NCBI GenBank assembly: GCA_046048875.1 | Contig: JBJOFG010000014.1 | Coordinates: 248,001-312,000, forward strand | DNA length: 64,000 bases | Origin: CAIZGX01 sp046048875 | GTDB taxonomy: Bacteria > Bacteroidota > Bacteroidia > Flavobacteriales_D > Sanyastnellaceae | Direction: 5' to 3' | In this document: positions 24,777-33,458 of the stretch, piece after piece | Position numbering within the stretch: position 1 is the first letter of the stretch | Layout of the letters: each line of letters begins with the position of its first letter | Notes under the pieces: model-generated | Seen by the model: only the letters and a program-made list of their open reading frames with translations | Told to the model about the DNA's origin: nothing | The model's database searches: none | Program-made: the position numbers and the translations under genes

Positions 24777-25790
24777 TTAATTTTTAAGGAATGAAGTGCT
24801 TGTTCCGTTTGCCCGAAGAATGTAATAGCCGGAAGATAGGTTTTCGGTTTGAATGGAATTTCTTCCAGAATTCAATGTTTCAACTTGTACAATCTTTCCA
24901 TCCGCAGAGATTATTTGTGCCAGCACTACTTCTTGTGTTGGATTGAAAACATTCAGCAAACCGTTCGTTGGGTTCGGAAACACATCGAAAGTAGCAAGAT
25001 TATTTTCTTCAACATTTACAAAAGTCGGGGCAAAGCGATAAACAGTTCCTTCAGCGGGTTCGCCATTCAAAAGAGCATTGGAAGGAAGTCCTTCCGACAT
25101 TAATATGTCGTTTGGAGTTAGGTTTAGAATAGTAGGGTCAGCAGGGTTAGCGCTTATACTGTAAAAACCATCCCATTCAAATCCACCGTTCTGATTGAGA
25201 TTCTCTATGAATGCCATAGCAGGTGCCCCGAAGGCATGAACAATTTCTGGATTTGGAATATTACTCGGCCCAAAATGGTATTCGAAAATATTTGAATTTT
25301 CATACAACCACAATTGGAAGGAAGTGGTATTGGTGTAGGTTCCATTGGCTGCCCAATCTTCGTAGAATCCTACATTCAACCATTCAATTTTGCAGATTTG
25401 AAATCCAGGAGGTCCTTCCACCACATAGCTAACCGGACTTACCAGGGTGTCGTTGTCAGCGTTTGCGATGTCGTCTAAAGAAGGAAGGAACAAGTCAGTG
25501 AGCGAATCATCTTGCAGTCCATAGACTGTCGGTCCTAGTTCACCAACATAAAGCGTAGTAATCGTATCGTTCGCCGTATAAAACGTGAATCCAAGCGGAA
25601 ATGTCCAAGTTGGATCGTCCCACACCATTCCTCCATCCAAAGAAACACCTTCTTCAAGGGGAGTGAATGCACTTGAGTAAGTGGTAAACAAATAATGAGG
25701 CCCAGCTGGTTGTTGAGCAAAAACCCCAGCCGAAGCCAGGGTTAAAAAGAATGCTAGTATTTTACTTTTCATTTTAAAAGATATTTTCAT
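24777..25790 (-). CDS. Secreted protein with T9SS type A sorting domain (1)
   Basis: A 337-residue exported protein. Signal peptide with core KILAFFLTLASAGVFAQ; a mostly beta-rich body containing a repeated W-x-x-P-x-G-F-x-F type start (TWTFPLGFTFYT); and a C-terminal type A sorting domain of about 80 residues: FDVFPNPTNGLLNVFNP, IISADGKIV, LSSGYYILRANGT. It is therefore expected on the cell surface or in the medium through type IX secretion. The body has no catalytic motif I recognise. Two ATG starts (25790, 25772) fit; both leave a signal peptide. Confidence 0.85.
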   Translation of the reverse strand: MKISFKMKSKILAFFLTLASAGVFAQQPAGPHYLFTTYSSAFTPLEEGVSLDGGMVWDDPTWTFPLGFTFYTANDTITTLYVGELGPTVYGLQDDSLTDLFLPSLDDIANADNDTLVSPVSYVVEGPPGFQICKIEWLNVGFYEDWAANGTYTNTTSFQLWLYENSNIFEYHFGPSNIPNPEIVHAFGAPAMAFIENLNQNGGFEWDGFYSISANPADPTILNLTPNDILMSEGLPSNALLNGEPAEGTVYRFAPTFVNVEENNLATFDVFPNPTNGLLNVFNPTQEVVLAQIISADGKIVQVETLNSGRNSIQTENLSSGYYILRANGTSTSFLKN

Positions 25791-25833
25791 TGAGACGAGT
25801 TAGCTTGTCAAAAGTTACCCCAGACTCCATGAA

Positions 25834-27012
25834 TTATTTGAATGCGTCGAAACCAGTAACATCTAATCCAGTAATCAACAAGTGAATGTCATGCGTTCCT
25901 TCGTAGGTGATTACAGATTCAAGGTTCATCATGTGACGCATGATTGGGTATTCACCAGTGATTCCCATTCCTCCTAACATTTGACGTGCGTTACTTGCAG
26001 TGGTTTTCGCCATGTCAACGTTGTTACGCTTCGCCATAGAAATCATAGCACTTGTTGCGCGACCTTCGTTGCGAAGTTGACCCAAGCGAAGAGTTAACAA
26101 TTGTGCTTTCGTGATTTCAGTAATCATTTCAGCCAATTTCTTTTGTTGCAATTGGAAAGCTCCGATTGGCTTGTTGAATTGCATGCGCTCTTGCGAATAA
26201 CGAAGGGCAACATCATAGCAGTCTAACGCTGCACCAATGGCACCCCAAGCAATTCCGTAACGCGCGCTGTCTAAACAAGAAAGTGGTCCGCCCAATCCTG
26301 AACGTCCAGGCAATAAGTTTTCTTTTGGAACTTTTACGTTATCGAAAATCAACTCACCTGTATCACTTGCGCGAAGGCTCCATTTGCCGTGCATGGTTGG
26401 AGTTGAAAATCCTTCCATACCTCTTTCAACAATTATTCCGTGAATGCGTCCTTCTTCGTTCTTAGCCCAAACAACTGCTACTTGCGCGAATGGAGCGTTA
26501 GAGATCCACATCTTCGCACCGTTCAACAAATAATGATCACCCATGTCTTTGAAGTTGGTGGTCATTCCACCTGGATTTGAACCGTGGTCCGGTTCAGTCA
26601 ATCCGAAGCAACCGATCCATTCGCCAGAGGCCAATTTCGGAAGGTACTTCATGCGTTGTTCTTCAGATCCGTATTTCCAAATTGGATACATCACCAAAGA
26701 AGACTGCACAGAAGCAGTCGAACGAAGGCCGCTGTCGCAACGTTCCAACTCTTGCATAATTAATCCGTAAGCGATCTGATCTAAACCAGCTCCGCCGTAT
26801 TCTTCAGGGATATAAGGTCCGAAAGCACCAATGCTCGCAAGGCCAGGCAACAGGTGTTGAGGAAATTTACAGTTTTCAGCAGCTTCTTCAATGATTGGAG
26901 AAACTTCTTTTTTTACCCACTCACGTGCTGCATCGCGAATCAATTTGTGCTCGTCGGTAAGCAGCTCATCCATCAAATAATAATCGTGTCCTTGGTATTG
27001 GTCTGTGCGCAT
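25834..27012 (-). CDS. Glutaryl-CoA dehydrogenase-like acyl-CoA dehydrogenase
   Basis: FAD-dependent acyl-CoA dehydrogenase, 392 residues. The whole sequence follows the GcdH pattern, including ECGS-type FAD loops (CFGLTEPDHGSNPGGM), RYGIAWGAIGAALDCYD, the QLQQKKLAEM stretch and the catalytic base in ESVITYEGTHDIHLLITG. GcdH-type enzymes oxidise and decarboxylate glutaryl-CoA to crotonyl-CoA in lysine and tryptophan breakdown. I place the start at MRTDQYQG; the upstream in-frame TTG at 27057 coincides with the -33 element of the promoter and cannot be translated. Single-gene transcription unit. Confidence 0.92.
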   Translation of the reverse strand: MRTDQYQGHDYYLMDELLTDEHKLIRDAAREWVKKEVSPIIEEAAENCKFPQHLLPGLASIGAFGPYIPEEYGGAGLDQIAYGLIMQELERCDSGLRSTASVQSSLVMYPIWKYGSEEQRMKYLPKLASGEWIGCFGLTEPDHGSNPGGMTTNFKDMGDHYLLNGAKMWISNAPFAQVAVVWAKNEEGRIHGIIVERGMEGFSTPTMHGKWSLRASDTGELIFDNVKVPKENLLPGRSGLGGPLSCLDSARYGIAWGAIGAALDCYDVALRYSQERMQFNKPIGAFQLQQKKLAEMITEITKAQLLTLRLGQLRNEGRATSAMISMAKRNNVDMAKTTASNARQMLGGMGITGEYPIMRHMMNLESVITYEGTHDIHLLITGLDVTGFDAFK

Positions 27013-27029
27013 GGTTTCAAAAGTTTGGG

Positions 27030-27057
27030 CAAATATAGTATTGATTGGGTGAAACAA
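27030..27057 (-). promoter_or_regulatory. Promoter TTG-N17-TATATTTG of the glutaryl-CoA dehydrogenase-like gene
   Basis: Minus strand: TTG (27055-27057), 17 bases, TATATTTG (27030-27037). Exact consensus; transcription start near 27023, 11 bases before the ATG at 27012. Confidence 0.75.
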
Positions 27058-27522
27058 TTAATCAGAAGAAGCATTCTGCTCATACCACGTATCCGCGGGT
27101 AAATTTCTTCCTGCACTTGCGGCGACAGCTAATTCATCGCAGCGCTCGTTGTATGTATTTCCAGCATGGCCTTTCACCCAAATAAATTTCACGTTATGCT
27201 TGGCTGCTACTGCCATGTAGCGCTTCCAGAGGTCAGGGTTTTTTACGTTTTTCCATCCGCGTTTCACCCAACCTGCTATCCACTTTTTTTCGACGGCATC
27301 TACCACATATTTCGAGTCGCTGTAAATGGTCACCGGACTGTTGTCGAATTTTAATAGCTCCAATGCGGCACAAACAGCCATGAGTTCCATGCGGTTGTTC
27401 GTGGTGAGGCGGAATCCCTCGGAAATTTCTTTGTGGAATTTTCCTGCCATAAGCACTGCTCCGTATCCACCTGGACCGGGATTGCCTTTCGCTGCGCCGT
27501 CTGTGTAAATGGTAATCTCCAT
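27058..27522 (-). CDS. rnhA: Ribonuclease HI
   Basis: Cleaves the RNA strand of RNA-DNA hybrids (primer removal, R-loop clearance). 154 residues. Catalytic acidic residues are in IYTDGAAKGNPGPGG (first Asp), NRMELMAV (Glu), IYSDSKYVVDA (Asp) and the late NERCDELA (Asp), with the HAGN histidine loop before it. All four are intact. It overlaps the uridine kinase gene by one base (stop of udk region and start are adjacent) and is probably the last gene of an operon with udk and the vWA protein. Confidence 0.97.
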   Translation of the reverse strand: MEITIYTDGAAKGNPGPGGYGAVLMAGKFHKEISEGFRLTTNNRMELMAVCAALELLKFDNSPVTIYSDSKYVVDAVEKKWIAGWVKRGWKNVKNPDLWKRYMAVAAKHNVKFIWVKGHAGNTYNERCDELAVAASAGRNLPADTWYEQNASSD

Positions 27523-28130
27523 CAGTACCCCAACAGTTTTACCAAGCGATCAATTTCGCTTTCAATGGGCTTCGTGCTATCAATAACCAAATCGCATCGG
27601 TCGATGAACGGTTCTAGGTATTCTTTCTCTGCCGGACGCACATGATTGTCCCACTGATAGCGAACTTCATGCTCGGGATATCCGCGCTGATGAAGATCTC
27701 TTCTGATTCGTCTCTCCAAGCGCAAATCTTCGGGTGCGTTGAGGTAAATCTTGTGATGAAGCTTTTCGAAAATTTCTTTGAAATGAAAAACGAAAAGACC
27801 TTCCATCACAATAATTGGCGCAGGTTGTATTGAAATTTTCTTCGGCTCCCACGCTGGATTGTTGAAGTTGTATTCCAAAAATTCAATGGCATTTCCATTG
27901 AGCAATTGATTCATGTCGTGAACAAACCTTTCTTTTTCTATTCCAGTTGGAAGGTCATAATTCACCCATCCGTTCTCGTCTCTGTGCTGCTCTGCCTGTG
28001 GCTTATAGTAGTTGTCCTGAGAGACCAATGCAATGTGATTCTCGGGAATATGCTTTTTAAGATTTCGCAGAACGGTGGTTTTACCCGAACCGCTTCCTCC
28101 CGAAATACCTATGATTTTTACTTCACTCAT
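27522..28130 (-). CDS. udk: Uridine kinase
   Basis: Phosphorylates uridine and cytidine in pyrimidine salvage. 202 residues with P-loop GISGGSGSGKTT (about 8-19), the substrate-binding VSQDNYYKP and the D-Y-D-L-P-like NYDLPTGIE segment, then the RRIRRDLHQRG arginine-rich motif typical of the family. Its ATG overlaps the stop of the upstream vWA protein gene by four bases, and its stop overlaps rnhA by one base, so translation of the three genes is coupled although their functions are unrelated. Confidence 0.96.
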   Translation of the reverse strand: MSEVKIIGISGGSGSGKTTVLRNLKKHIPENHIALVSQDNYYKPQAEQHRDENGWVNYDLPTGIEKERFVHDMNQLLNGNAIEFLEYNFNNPAWEPKKISIQPAPIIVMEGLFVFHFKEIFEKLHHKIYLNAPEDLRLERRIRRDLHQRGYPEHEVRYQWDNHVRPAEKEYLEPFIDRCDLVIDSTKPIESEIDRLVKLLGY

Positions 28131-29455
28131 TTTTTCGATTGCTGCTTGATTAATTCGAAAATTTTTGATTGTGCATCTTCTGCGTTTTCAATACACAGAA
28201 AAGAGCCTTCTCCGAATTGAGAAATCTTTTCCAAATTTTCTTTCGCGAATTTACTTCCTTTTACAACAATGACGGTGGTGTGAATTTTACGTTTGTTCGC
28301 TAATCGAACAAGCTTTTCAATTCGTTTTTCGTCATCCGGTTTGAAGGCACCGTCTGTAATGACATACAACTGATTGTTTCCTGCTTCAATTTTCGATTTT
28401 CGAAGCATTCGGAAAGCAGCGTTGAATCCAGCTGTTCCGCTGGTTTGTCCGTTCGGTTTTTTTCCTTCCAACAACATTCCCAAATCGCTCACTTCGTTTC
28501 CATTTGTTGTGTTCAACAACACTTTTGCCTTTTCGGAATAGGTGATTACCGAAAGTTGATCTGAGGCGCGCATAACTCCAGACAAAGACGACAGCGCTTG
28601 TTGCGTCAGCGGCCATTTGTCACCTTGCGCCATAGATCCTGAAATATCAATCAAGAATGAAATGTTATTCGGAACGAATTCTTTTTCGTCGAATGTTTTG
28701 TTCGGAATGGGTTCCGTAACAACAACTGCAGGAATGGAATCGACAGGAATAATTTCAACAGGTGGAGGAACAATTTCTTTTTTCTCCAATTCGAAAACGA
28801 ATCGGTGATTGTATAAGTTCACTTGTGTGGTCAGCGATGCGCCCGTGTATCCGGTCTTACCTGCATAGAGCGTGTAATATCCGATGGGAATTTCAGCATT
28901 CACTTCACCGTCTTTATTTGTCTTTTTTGCAAGTTGAAGAATGCGTTCTTCAATCACTTCAACATCGGCATCTTTAATGGGTTTGCGTGTTGCCTTATCT
29001 AGGACTAAAACATCCAATGAAAATTCGCCGCAACATTGTGTCGGTTTTTCGTTGAAGTGCGGACAAGGAAGATCTTCGGTGAGGTTTACGTAAGTTACTT
29101 CAGCGCTTATAATAAGAGGAGTAGAAATACTTTGCGAAGCGAAAAAGACTGGAACAACTTCTTTGAACTTTCCTGTTTTTCTCGGATTGAATTTGATGCG
29201 AATGACCAAGCTGTCTCCGGGCTGCATGTCTTTGGTAGAATACAACACTTGAAAATTCGGAGAGAAGTCTGCACGTAACAGGTGATCTGTTTTTGTTCCG
29301 TCATTCCAAACAACAATATCTGTCACGCGCTCGGTGTATTTCGTGAAGACACCGTAGTTCACACTTTGCTCGCTCCATCGCAATTGTGCGCTTGCATTGA
29401 AACACAAGAGCGTGCAAACAAGGAAGAAAATTTTATTTGTGTTGAAGTAATGCAT
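28127..29455 (-). CDS. Exported vWA domain protein
   Basis: A 442-residue protein with a signal peptide (IFFLVCTLLCFNASAQ). Residues about 20-115 resemble a DUF1573-like/immunoglobulin fold (VRIKFNPRKTGKFKEVVPVFF), about 130-220 look like a carboxypeptidase-regulatory-like domain (DVLVLDKATRKPIKDADVEV), then a proline-rich linker and a vWA domain (about 265-435) with a complete MIDAS: D-I-S-G-S-M, T in GTAGFNAA, and D in VITDGAF. It is thus a metal-dependent adhesion or scaffold protein in the periplasm or on the surface. The ATG at 29455 gives the signal peptide; a longer frame from 29479 is less likely. It overlaps the GH3-like gene by 23 bases. Confidence 0.85.
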   Translation of the reverse strand: MHYFNTNKIFFLVCTLLCFNASAQLRWSEQSVNYGVFTKYTERVTDIVVWNDGTKTDHLLRADFSPNFQVLYSTKDMQPGDSLVIRIKFNPRKTGKFKEVVPVFFASQSISTPLIISAEVTYVNLTEDLPCPHFNEKPTQCCGEFSLDVLVLDKATRKPIKDADVEVIEERILQLAKKTNKDGEVNAEIPIGYYTLYAGKTGYTGASLTTQVNLYNHRFVFELEKKEIVPPPVEIIPVDSIPAVVVTEPIPNKTFDEKEFVPNNISFLIDISGSMAQGDKWPLTQQALSSLSGVMRASDQLSVITYSEKAKVLLNTTNGNEVSDLGMLLEGKKPNGQTSGTAGFNAAFRMLRKSKIEAGNNQLYVITDGAFKPDDEKRIEKLVRLANKRKIHTTVIVVKGSKFAKENLEKISQFGEGSFLCIENAEDAQSKIFELIKQQSKK

Positions 29456-30929
29456 CGGCCAATTTTCTATCGTTCGCAAGACGTGGAATTTTATTTTGTC
29501 CTCCTAGTTTTCCTTGCGATTTCATATATGCATTGAATGCTCCGTTTTTCACGGGAGTAATTTTCAGCTTCTGTAAAACGCTTCCAACAATGAGGTCTTT
29601 GTAGTAAACATTTTGTTCTTGCATTTTATTGTCTAGCAAAGTTTGAAGTGCATTCAAATCAGGAACTTCATCGTTGAATTCTACAATCCATTCGTGATAG
29701 GGAAGTCCCTCTGTAGGCTGCACCTGCGGCGCAACGTGGAATTCATTCACGGAAAATGAAAGTTGCGTTAATGCGTGAGACATGGCTCTGTCAACTTCTT
29801 CACCAATTACGTGTTCTCCGAAGGCACTGGTGAAATGTTTGATTCTTCCAGTGACTAAAATGCGATACGGATTTAACGAAACAAACTTCACAGTGTCTCC
29901 AATGCTATACCCCCAAAGGCCAGCATTGTTGCTTAAGATAAGCGCGTAATTCACGCCCAACTCCACTTCATGAAGGGCATAACGTTTTGGATTTTCCGAG
30001 AAGTACTCTTCTGCTTTAATGAATTCAAAATAGATTCCGCTGTTTACATTTAAGCGCAAACCTTCTGCATACTGAGCGTCTTGATAAGCAAGGAATCCTT
30101 CGCTAGCCGGATACAATTCGATGGTTGGAATTTCTTCGCCAATGAGTTCGGCAAATCTCGATTTATAAGGAGCGAAATTCACTCCTCCGAAAACGAACAA
30201 TTCAAAATTTGGAAAAATTTCTTTGATGGTTTGCTTGCCTGTTTTTTCAAGCAACAATTCGAAATACATCTGCACCCAACTTGGAATTCCTGAGATGAGA
30301 CGCATGTCTTGCTTGCAGGTCTCTTCAACAATTCTATTGATCTTCGTTTCCCAATCTTCAATGCAATTGGTGGCGTAAGATGGCATGCGGTTTTTTTGAA
30401 GATAGGCAGGGACGTGATTCGCGACAATACCTGAAAGTCTACCATATGGAATGCCTGAGTCGAGTCTACTTAATTCAGGACTACCTTGAAGGAAAATCAT
30501 TTTTCCATCAACAAATTTAGATTGACCTGTTTCACCAATGTAGTTCAAAAGCGCATTGCGCGCAGAATCGATGTGGTTGGGCAAAGAAGCTTGTGTAAGT
30601 GGAATGTACTTTGTTCCGCTTGTAGTGCCTGAAGTCTTGCAAAAATATTTCGGCATACCTGGCCATAGAACAGAAAGTTCTCCGGCTTTTGCACGCTCCA
30701 TGTAAGGCACCAATTCTTCGTAATCGCGAACAGGAACCGCTTGTGTCCATTCGGTGTGATTCGAAATATTCTTGAATTGGTGGTCGTTTCCGAACGCCGT
30801 GTTGTGCGCTTCGTACAACAGATTTTTCAACACCTTTTGCTGCAGTTCTTGCGCCTGCACGTTTTCATTCAGCAATGATTTTCGAATGCGTTTTCCGAGC
30901 CAAAGACTGGCGCTTGACTTGATTGACAT
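29433..30929 (-). CDS. GH3 auxin-responsive promoter family protein
   Basis: A 498-residue ANL-superfamily enzyme of the GH3 type. The adenylation loop is in KTSGTTSGTKYIPLT (about 100), the acceptor-side motif YPASEGFLAYQD and the C-terminal GRIKHFTSAFGEHVIGEEVDRAM are characteristic. Plant GH3 proteins conjugate amino acids to acyl hormones; the bacterial substrates are mostly unknown, so only acyl adenylation can be stated. In Bacteroidota this gene type is common as a single copy. It is on the same strand as and overlaps the vWA gene, and follows a T9SS protein gene by three bases. Confidence 0.9.
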   Translation of the reverse strand: MSIKSSASLWLGKRIRKSLLNENVQAQELQQKVLKNLLYEAHNTAFGNDHQFKNISNHTEWTQAVPVRDYEELVPYMERAKAGELSVLWPGMPKYFCKTSGTTSGTKYIPLTQASLPNHIDSARNALLNYIGETGQSKFVDGKMIFLQGSPELSRLDSGIPYGRLSGIVANHVPAYLQKNRMPSYATNCIEDWETKINRIVEETCKQDMRLISGIPSWVQMYFELLLEKTGKQTIKEIFPNFELFVFGGVNFAPYKSRFAELIGEEIPTIELYPASEGFLAYQDAQYAEGLRLNVNSGIYFEFIKAEEYFSENPKRYALHEVELGVNYALILSNNAGLWGYSIGDTVKFVSLNPYRILVTGRIKHFTSAFGEHVIGEEVDRAMSHALTQLSFSVNEFHVAPQVQPTEGLPYHEWIVEFNDEVPDLNALQTLLDNKMQEQNVYYKDLIVGSVLQKLKITPVKNGAFNAYMKSQGKLGGQNKIPRLANDRKLADALLQHK

Positions 30930-30932
30930 ACG

Positions 30933-32792
30933 TTATTGCTTGATGAAAATTTGAGAGGAAGTGCGATTCGATTCAGTAACGCGAAGGGTGTATATTCCGG
31001 GAGAAAATGTAGCGATATTCATTTCAATTTTCCCACTTAACGCTGGGGTTTGTTGTGAACGAAGAAGTCTTCCTGTTTGATCGAACAGTTCAACAACGGC
31101 CGATTCATTTCCACTTAAAACAATGGAAATGGATTCGTTCGCCGGATTTGGAAAGCACAGGAACGAGTTACCGAATGATTGTTCGGTTATGTTTGAAACG
31201 GGACCAAAATTCATACGAATCATAGGTTTCCGCGTGAGGTAGAATAGATCTGTGTTTGAATTGTTGAAGCGTACCCATGCACTTAAATCTTCCGATTTTC
31301 CTGAAAGTCCAATGACAGGTTGAGGGCCAGTGCTTGGTGAACCAACAGCAACTAAATACAGACCTTGAGATAGATTCACAGGGTTGTCGAAGCTGAGAAC
31401 TTTCATACTTGCTTGTCCTAGTCCGTTCAAATCGGCTTCAAAAATTGTGAAGTCTTGTGTAGTTGCAATTGCGCCTCCTATTCCTGAAGTCAGCGAAAAT
31501 GGAAAGATGGTGGCGTATACAAGAGCTCCAATGGGGGTTCCCGCTTCTATAGCAACACTGATGCTATGCAGTTGACTTGATGTGGGCAGCAAGTACACAG
31601 ATCCCATTTCATAGGGAGAACTTGCAAAATTCTCTGAGGGAAGAAAAATAGATCCAAGACTGTTTTCATCGCGCGCATAAGTAACAGGTGTTATATCGAA
31701 ATGAAGCGTATCTAAATTATTATCCGTGCTTTCATCGCCTTCATTTTGCGTGCTTGTGAGGTACACGCTATAGTTGGAAATAATGGGTTCCATTTGAAAT
31801 TCACCGGCTACCAAAACACTGTCTGCACCAGGGTATAGCGTGTCGAGCAATGGTGAAGTCCCTTCGTAAAGAAGGTTATTTCCGTTGTTATTTATGACAC
31901 GTGCATTGAGTGCAATGCTCGTCTGCGGGTTAGTTCCCAAATTAAAAACATTACTTTCCAAATGAACCAGCGGTGCAAAGGCTGTTGGGTATTGAGTATA
32001 CTCCATCATTTCGAATCCGGTAGAATGATCGGGATTATTCAAATCGAAATCTCCGTAGGAAGAGTTTTCAATCAATAGGTCGTTGGCATAGCCTTGAAGA
32101 ATACGAATGTCATCGATTTGCCAGAAATAATAAAGTCCGTCGTAAACAAAGCGCAATTGAACATTGCTTTGGTTTCCTGCGGAAGCGGGCAAGGGCATAC
32201 GCACGATTTGAGTGTTTGGTGTAGTAATACCTTGATCTAAAATATTGGTGTAAAGAACTTCCCAAGGGCCATTCGCGATGGAGATTTCGACACGTGTATT
32301 GCCGAGATAGTAGCGGATGTATTGCTCGAATTCTAGAACAGCATTTGGAAATCCACTGAGGTCAATGGGCGCGGTTGTAAGATAAGTTAAATGGGGGCCC
32401 GGAGCTTGGCCCGATCCAAAGTTCTCAACGGTGCAGGGATTGGCGTCGTTGTCCCAATAATTGGAATCAAAGATGATAAATCCATTCGCGGAGGTTGTGC
32501 TTGCTATGGCTTCACCAATGTTACCATCGGGAAGACAAGAGCCTCTTGAACCAACCATTTGGTTCGGATTTGTTGAAGGTCCGCGGTATTCCCAAACGGC
32601 AAGTGTAGGTGCCCCTGAATTACTCCAAGTACTTGGAATACCGTTGGCAAAATCTTCCGACCAAATGACTGTCTCGCGATTTGAGTTGTTCGAAGTGTTG
32701 CGGGAATGAACGTAGGTTCCTGGAGCAGGGAGGAATTGTCCTTCCACATAAATTGAAAAAAGTAAAAGACCAAGAGTAAGGTATCTTCTCAT
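30933..32792 (-). CDS. Secreted protein with T9SS type A sorting domain (2), MAM/choice-of-anchor-like
   Basis: A 619-residue exported protein: signal peptide RRYLTLGLLLFSIYVEGQ, an N-terminal jelly-roll region of about 190 residues (SEDFANGIPSTWSN to WQIDDIRILQG) that matches MAM/choice-of-anchor J domains, a middle beta-rich CARDB-like part (LARDENSLG region) and a type A sorting domain (FLCFPNPANESISI, LFDQTGRLLRS, FSPGIYTLRVTES). It should be exported by type IX secretion and may bind glycans or surfaces. Start MRRYLTL is chosen because the longer in-frame extension runs into the phosphopantetheinyl transferase gene. It contains one of the recurring palindromes (31170-31187). Confidence 0.85.
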   Translation of the reverse strand: MRRYLTLGLLLFSIYVEGQFLPAPGTYVHSRNTSNNSNRETVIWSEDFANGIPSTWSNSGAPTLAVWEYRGPSTNPNQMVGSRGSCLPDGNIGEAIASTTSANGFIIFDSNYWDNDANPCTVENFGSGQAPGPHLTYLTTAPIDLSGFPNAVLEFEQYIRYYLGNTRVEISIANGPWEVLYTNILDQGITTPNTQIVRMPLPASAGNQSNVQLRFVYDGLYYFWQIDDIRILQGYANDLLIENSSYGDFDLNNPDHSTGFEMMEYTQYPTAFAPLVHLESNVFNLGTNPQTSIALNARVINNNGNNLLYEGTSPLLDTLYPGADSVLVAGEFQMEPIISNYSVYLTSTQNEGDESTDNNLDTLHFDITPVTYARDENSLGSIFLPSENFASSPYEMGSVYLLPTSSQLHSISVAIEAGTPIGALVYATIFPFSLTSGIGGAIATTQDFTIFEADLNGLGQASMKVLSFDNPVNLSQGLYLVAVGSPSTGPQPVIGLSGKSEDLSAWVRFNNSNTDLFYLTRKPMIRMNFGPVSNITEQSFGNSFLCFPNPANESISIVLSGNESAVVELFDQTGRLLRSQQTPALSGKIEMNIATFSPGIYTLRVTESNRTSSQIFIKQ

Positions 32793-32793
32793 G

Positions 32794-33381
32794 TTAAAGG
32801 GTGTAAACCACAAAGGTATTGTTAAGGTTGTTGAGCTTAAGAGTAAAAAAACGAGCGCCATGAACACCTGAATAGTTAGCAATTATTTCTTCGGAATTCC
32901 AATCGATGGAGGTCACTGTTATGCTTTCAGCAAAGGGGACGTCGGTCCCGAAGAATTTGAAGATCGCCTCTTTGGTGCACCAGATAGCGGTGAGTTCTTC
33001 GGTAGTTTGAAATTGATTTAGTTCGGCTTCATTGCAGAATTTTTGTGCAATTCGATGAATTCGATCTTCAACAGTCTGTATATCCAATCCAATTTTTTTG
33101 TCATGAATGACGATGCCCACAAAATTTTTATCGTGGGAAATGCTAAGAAATCGGCCATCTTTCAAAACGGGTTTTCCCCATTCATTATATTCCAACTGAT
33201 TTTCGATTTGCATTTCCTTCAACAAAAGGAGTGTCGCGAAACGCTCAATTTCTCTGCGGTTGGGAAGTTGATTGGGGAATACGTGTCCGCACTTTTCGGC
33301 CATTTCCATCCAATCTTCTTCTGACTCTGTTAAATGCCAGAGGAGAAGGTTTTTGTTCGGGTGGTGGGGCCAAAGAGACAT
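32794..33381 (-). CDS. 4'-phosphopantetheinyl transferase superfamily protein
   Basis: Transfers phosphopantetheine from CoA to carrier proteins. 195 residues from the ATG at 33381. The Mg-binding motif is IGLDIQ (G-x-D-x-E/Q type, Gln in place of Glu) after LSISHDKNFVGI, and the second motif W-C-T-K-E-A-I-F-K is the W-x-x-K-E-A signature. This is the Sfp/AcpT-like class rather than short AcpS. The in-frame extension to 33471 would cross the divergent ahcY promoter, so I reject it. It precedes the T9SS gene with one base between, so they might share a transcript. No polyketide or peptide synthetase is visible nearby, so acyl carrier protein is the likely substrate. Confidence 0.88.
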   Translation of the reverse strand: MSLWPHHPNKNLLLWHLTESEEDWMEMAEKCGHVFPNQLPNRREIERFATLLLLKEMQIENQLEYNEWGKPVLKDGRFLSISHDKNFVGIVIHDKKIGLDIQTVEDRIHRIAQKFCNEAELNQFQTTEELTAIWCTKEAIFKFFGTDVPFAESITVTSIDWNSEEIIANYSGVHGARFFTLKLNNLNNTFVVYTL

Positions 33382-33412
33382 GAAAAATCTTTTTGCTAAG
33401 GTATTCAACCTT

Positions 33413-33439
33413 TTGTTTAATGTTCTGTTTATACCTTTG
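33413..33439 (+). promoter_or_regulatory. Promoter TTG-N16-TACCTTTG of ahcY
   Basis: TTG at 33413-33415, TACCTTTG at 33432-33439 (exact TAnnTTTG), spacer 16. Predicted start near 33446, 13 bases before the ahcY ATG. Confidence 0.65.
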
Positions 33440-33458
33440 TAACCTAATAATTGAAATA

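Noticed and set aside
26578..26596. Inverted repeat TGAACCG-N5-CGGTTCA inside the acyl-CoA dehydrogenase gene
   Set aside because: A single copy within a conserved coding segment (PDHGSNPGG region); most likely a by-product of codons.
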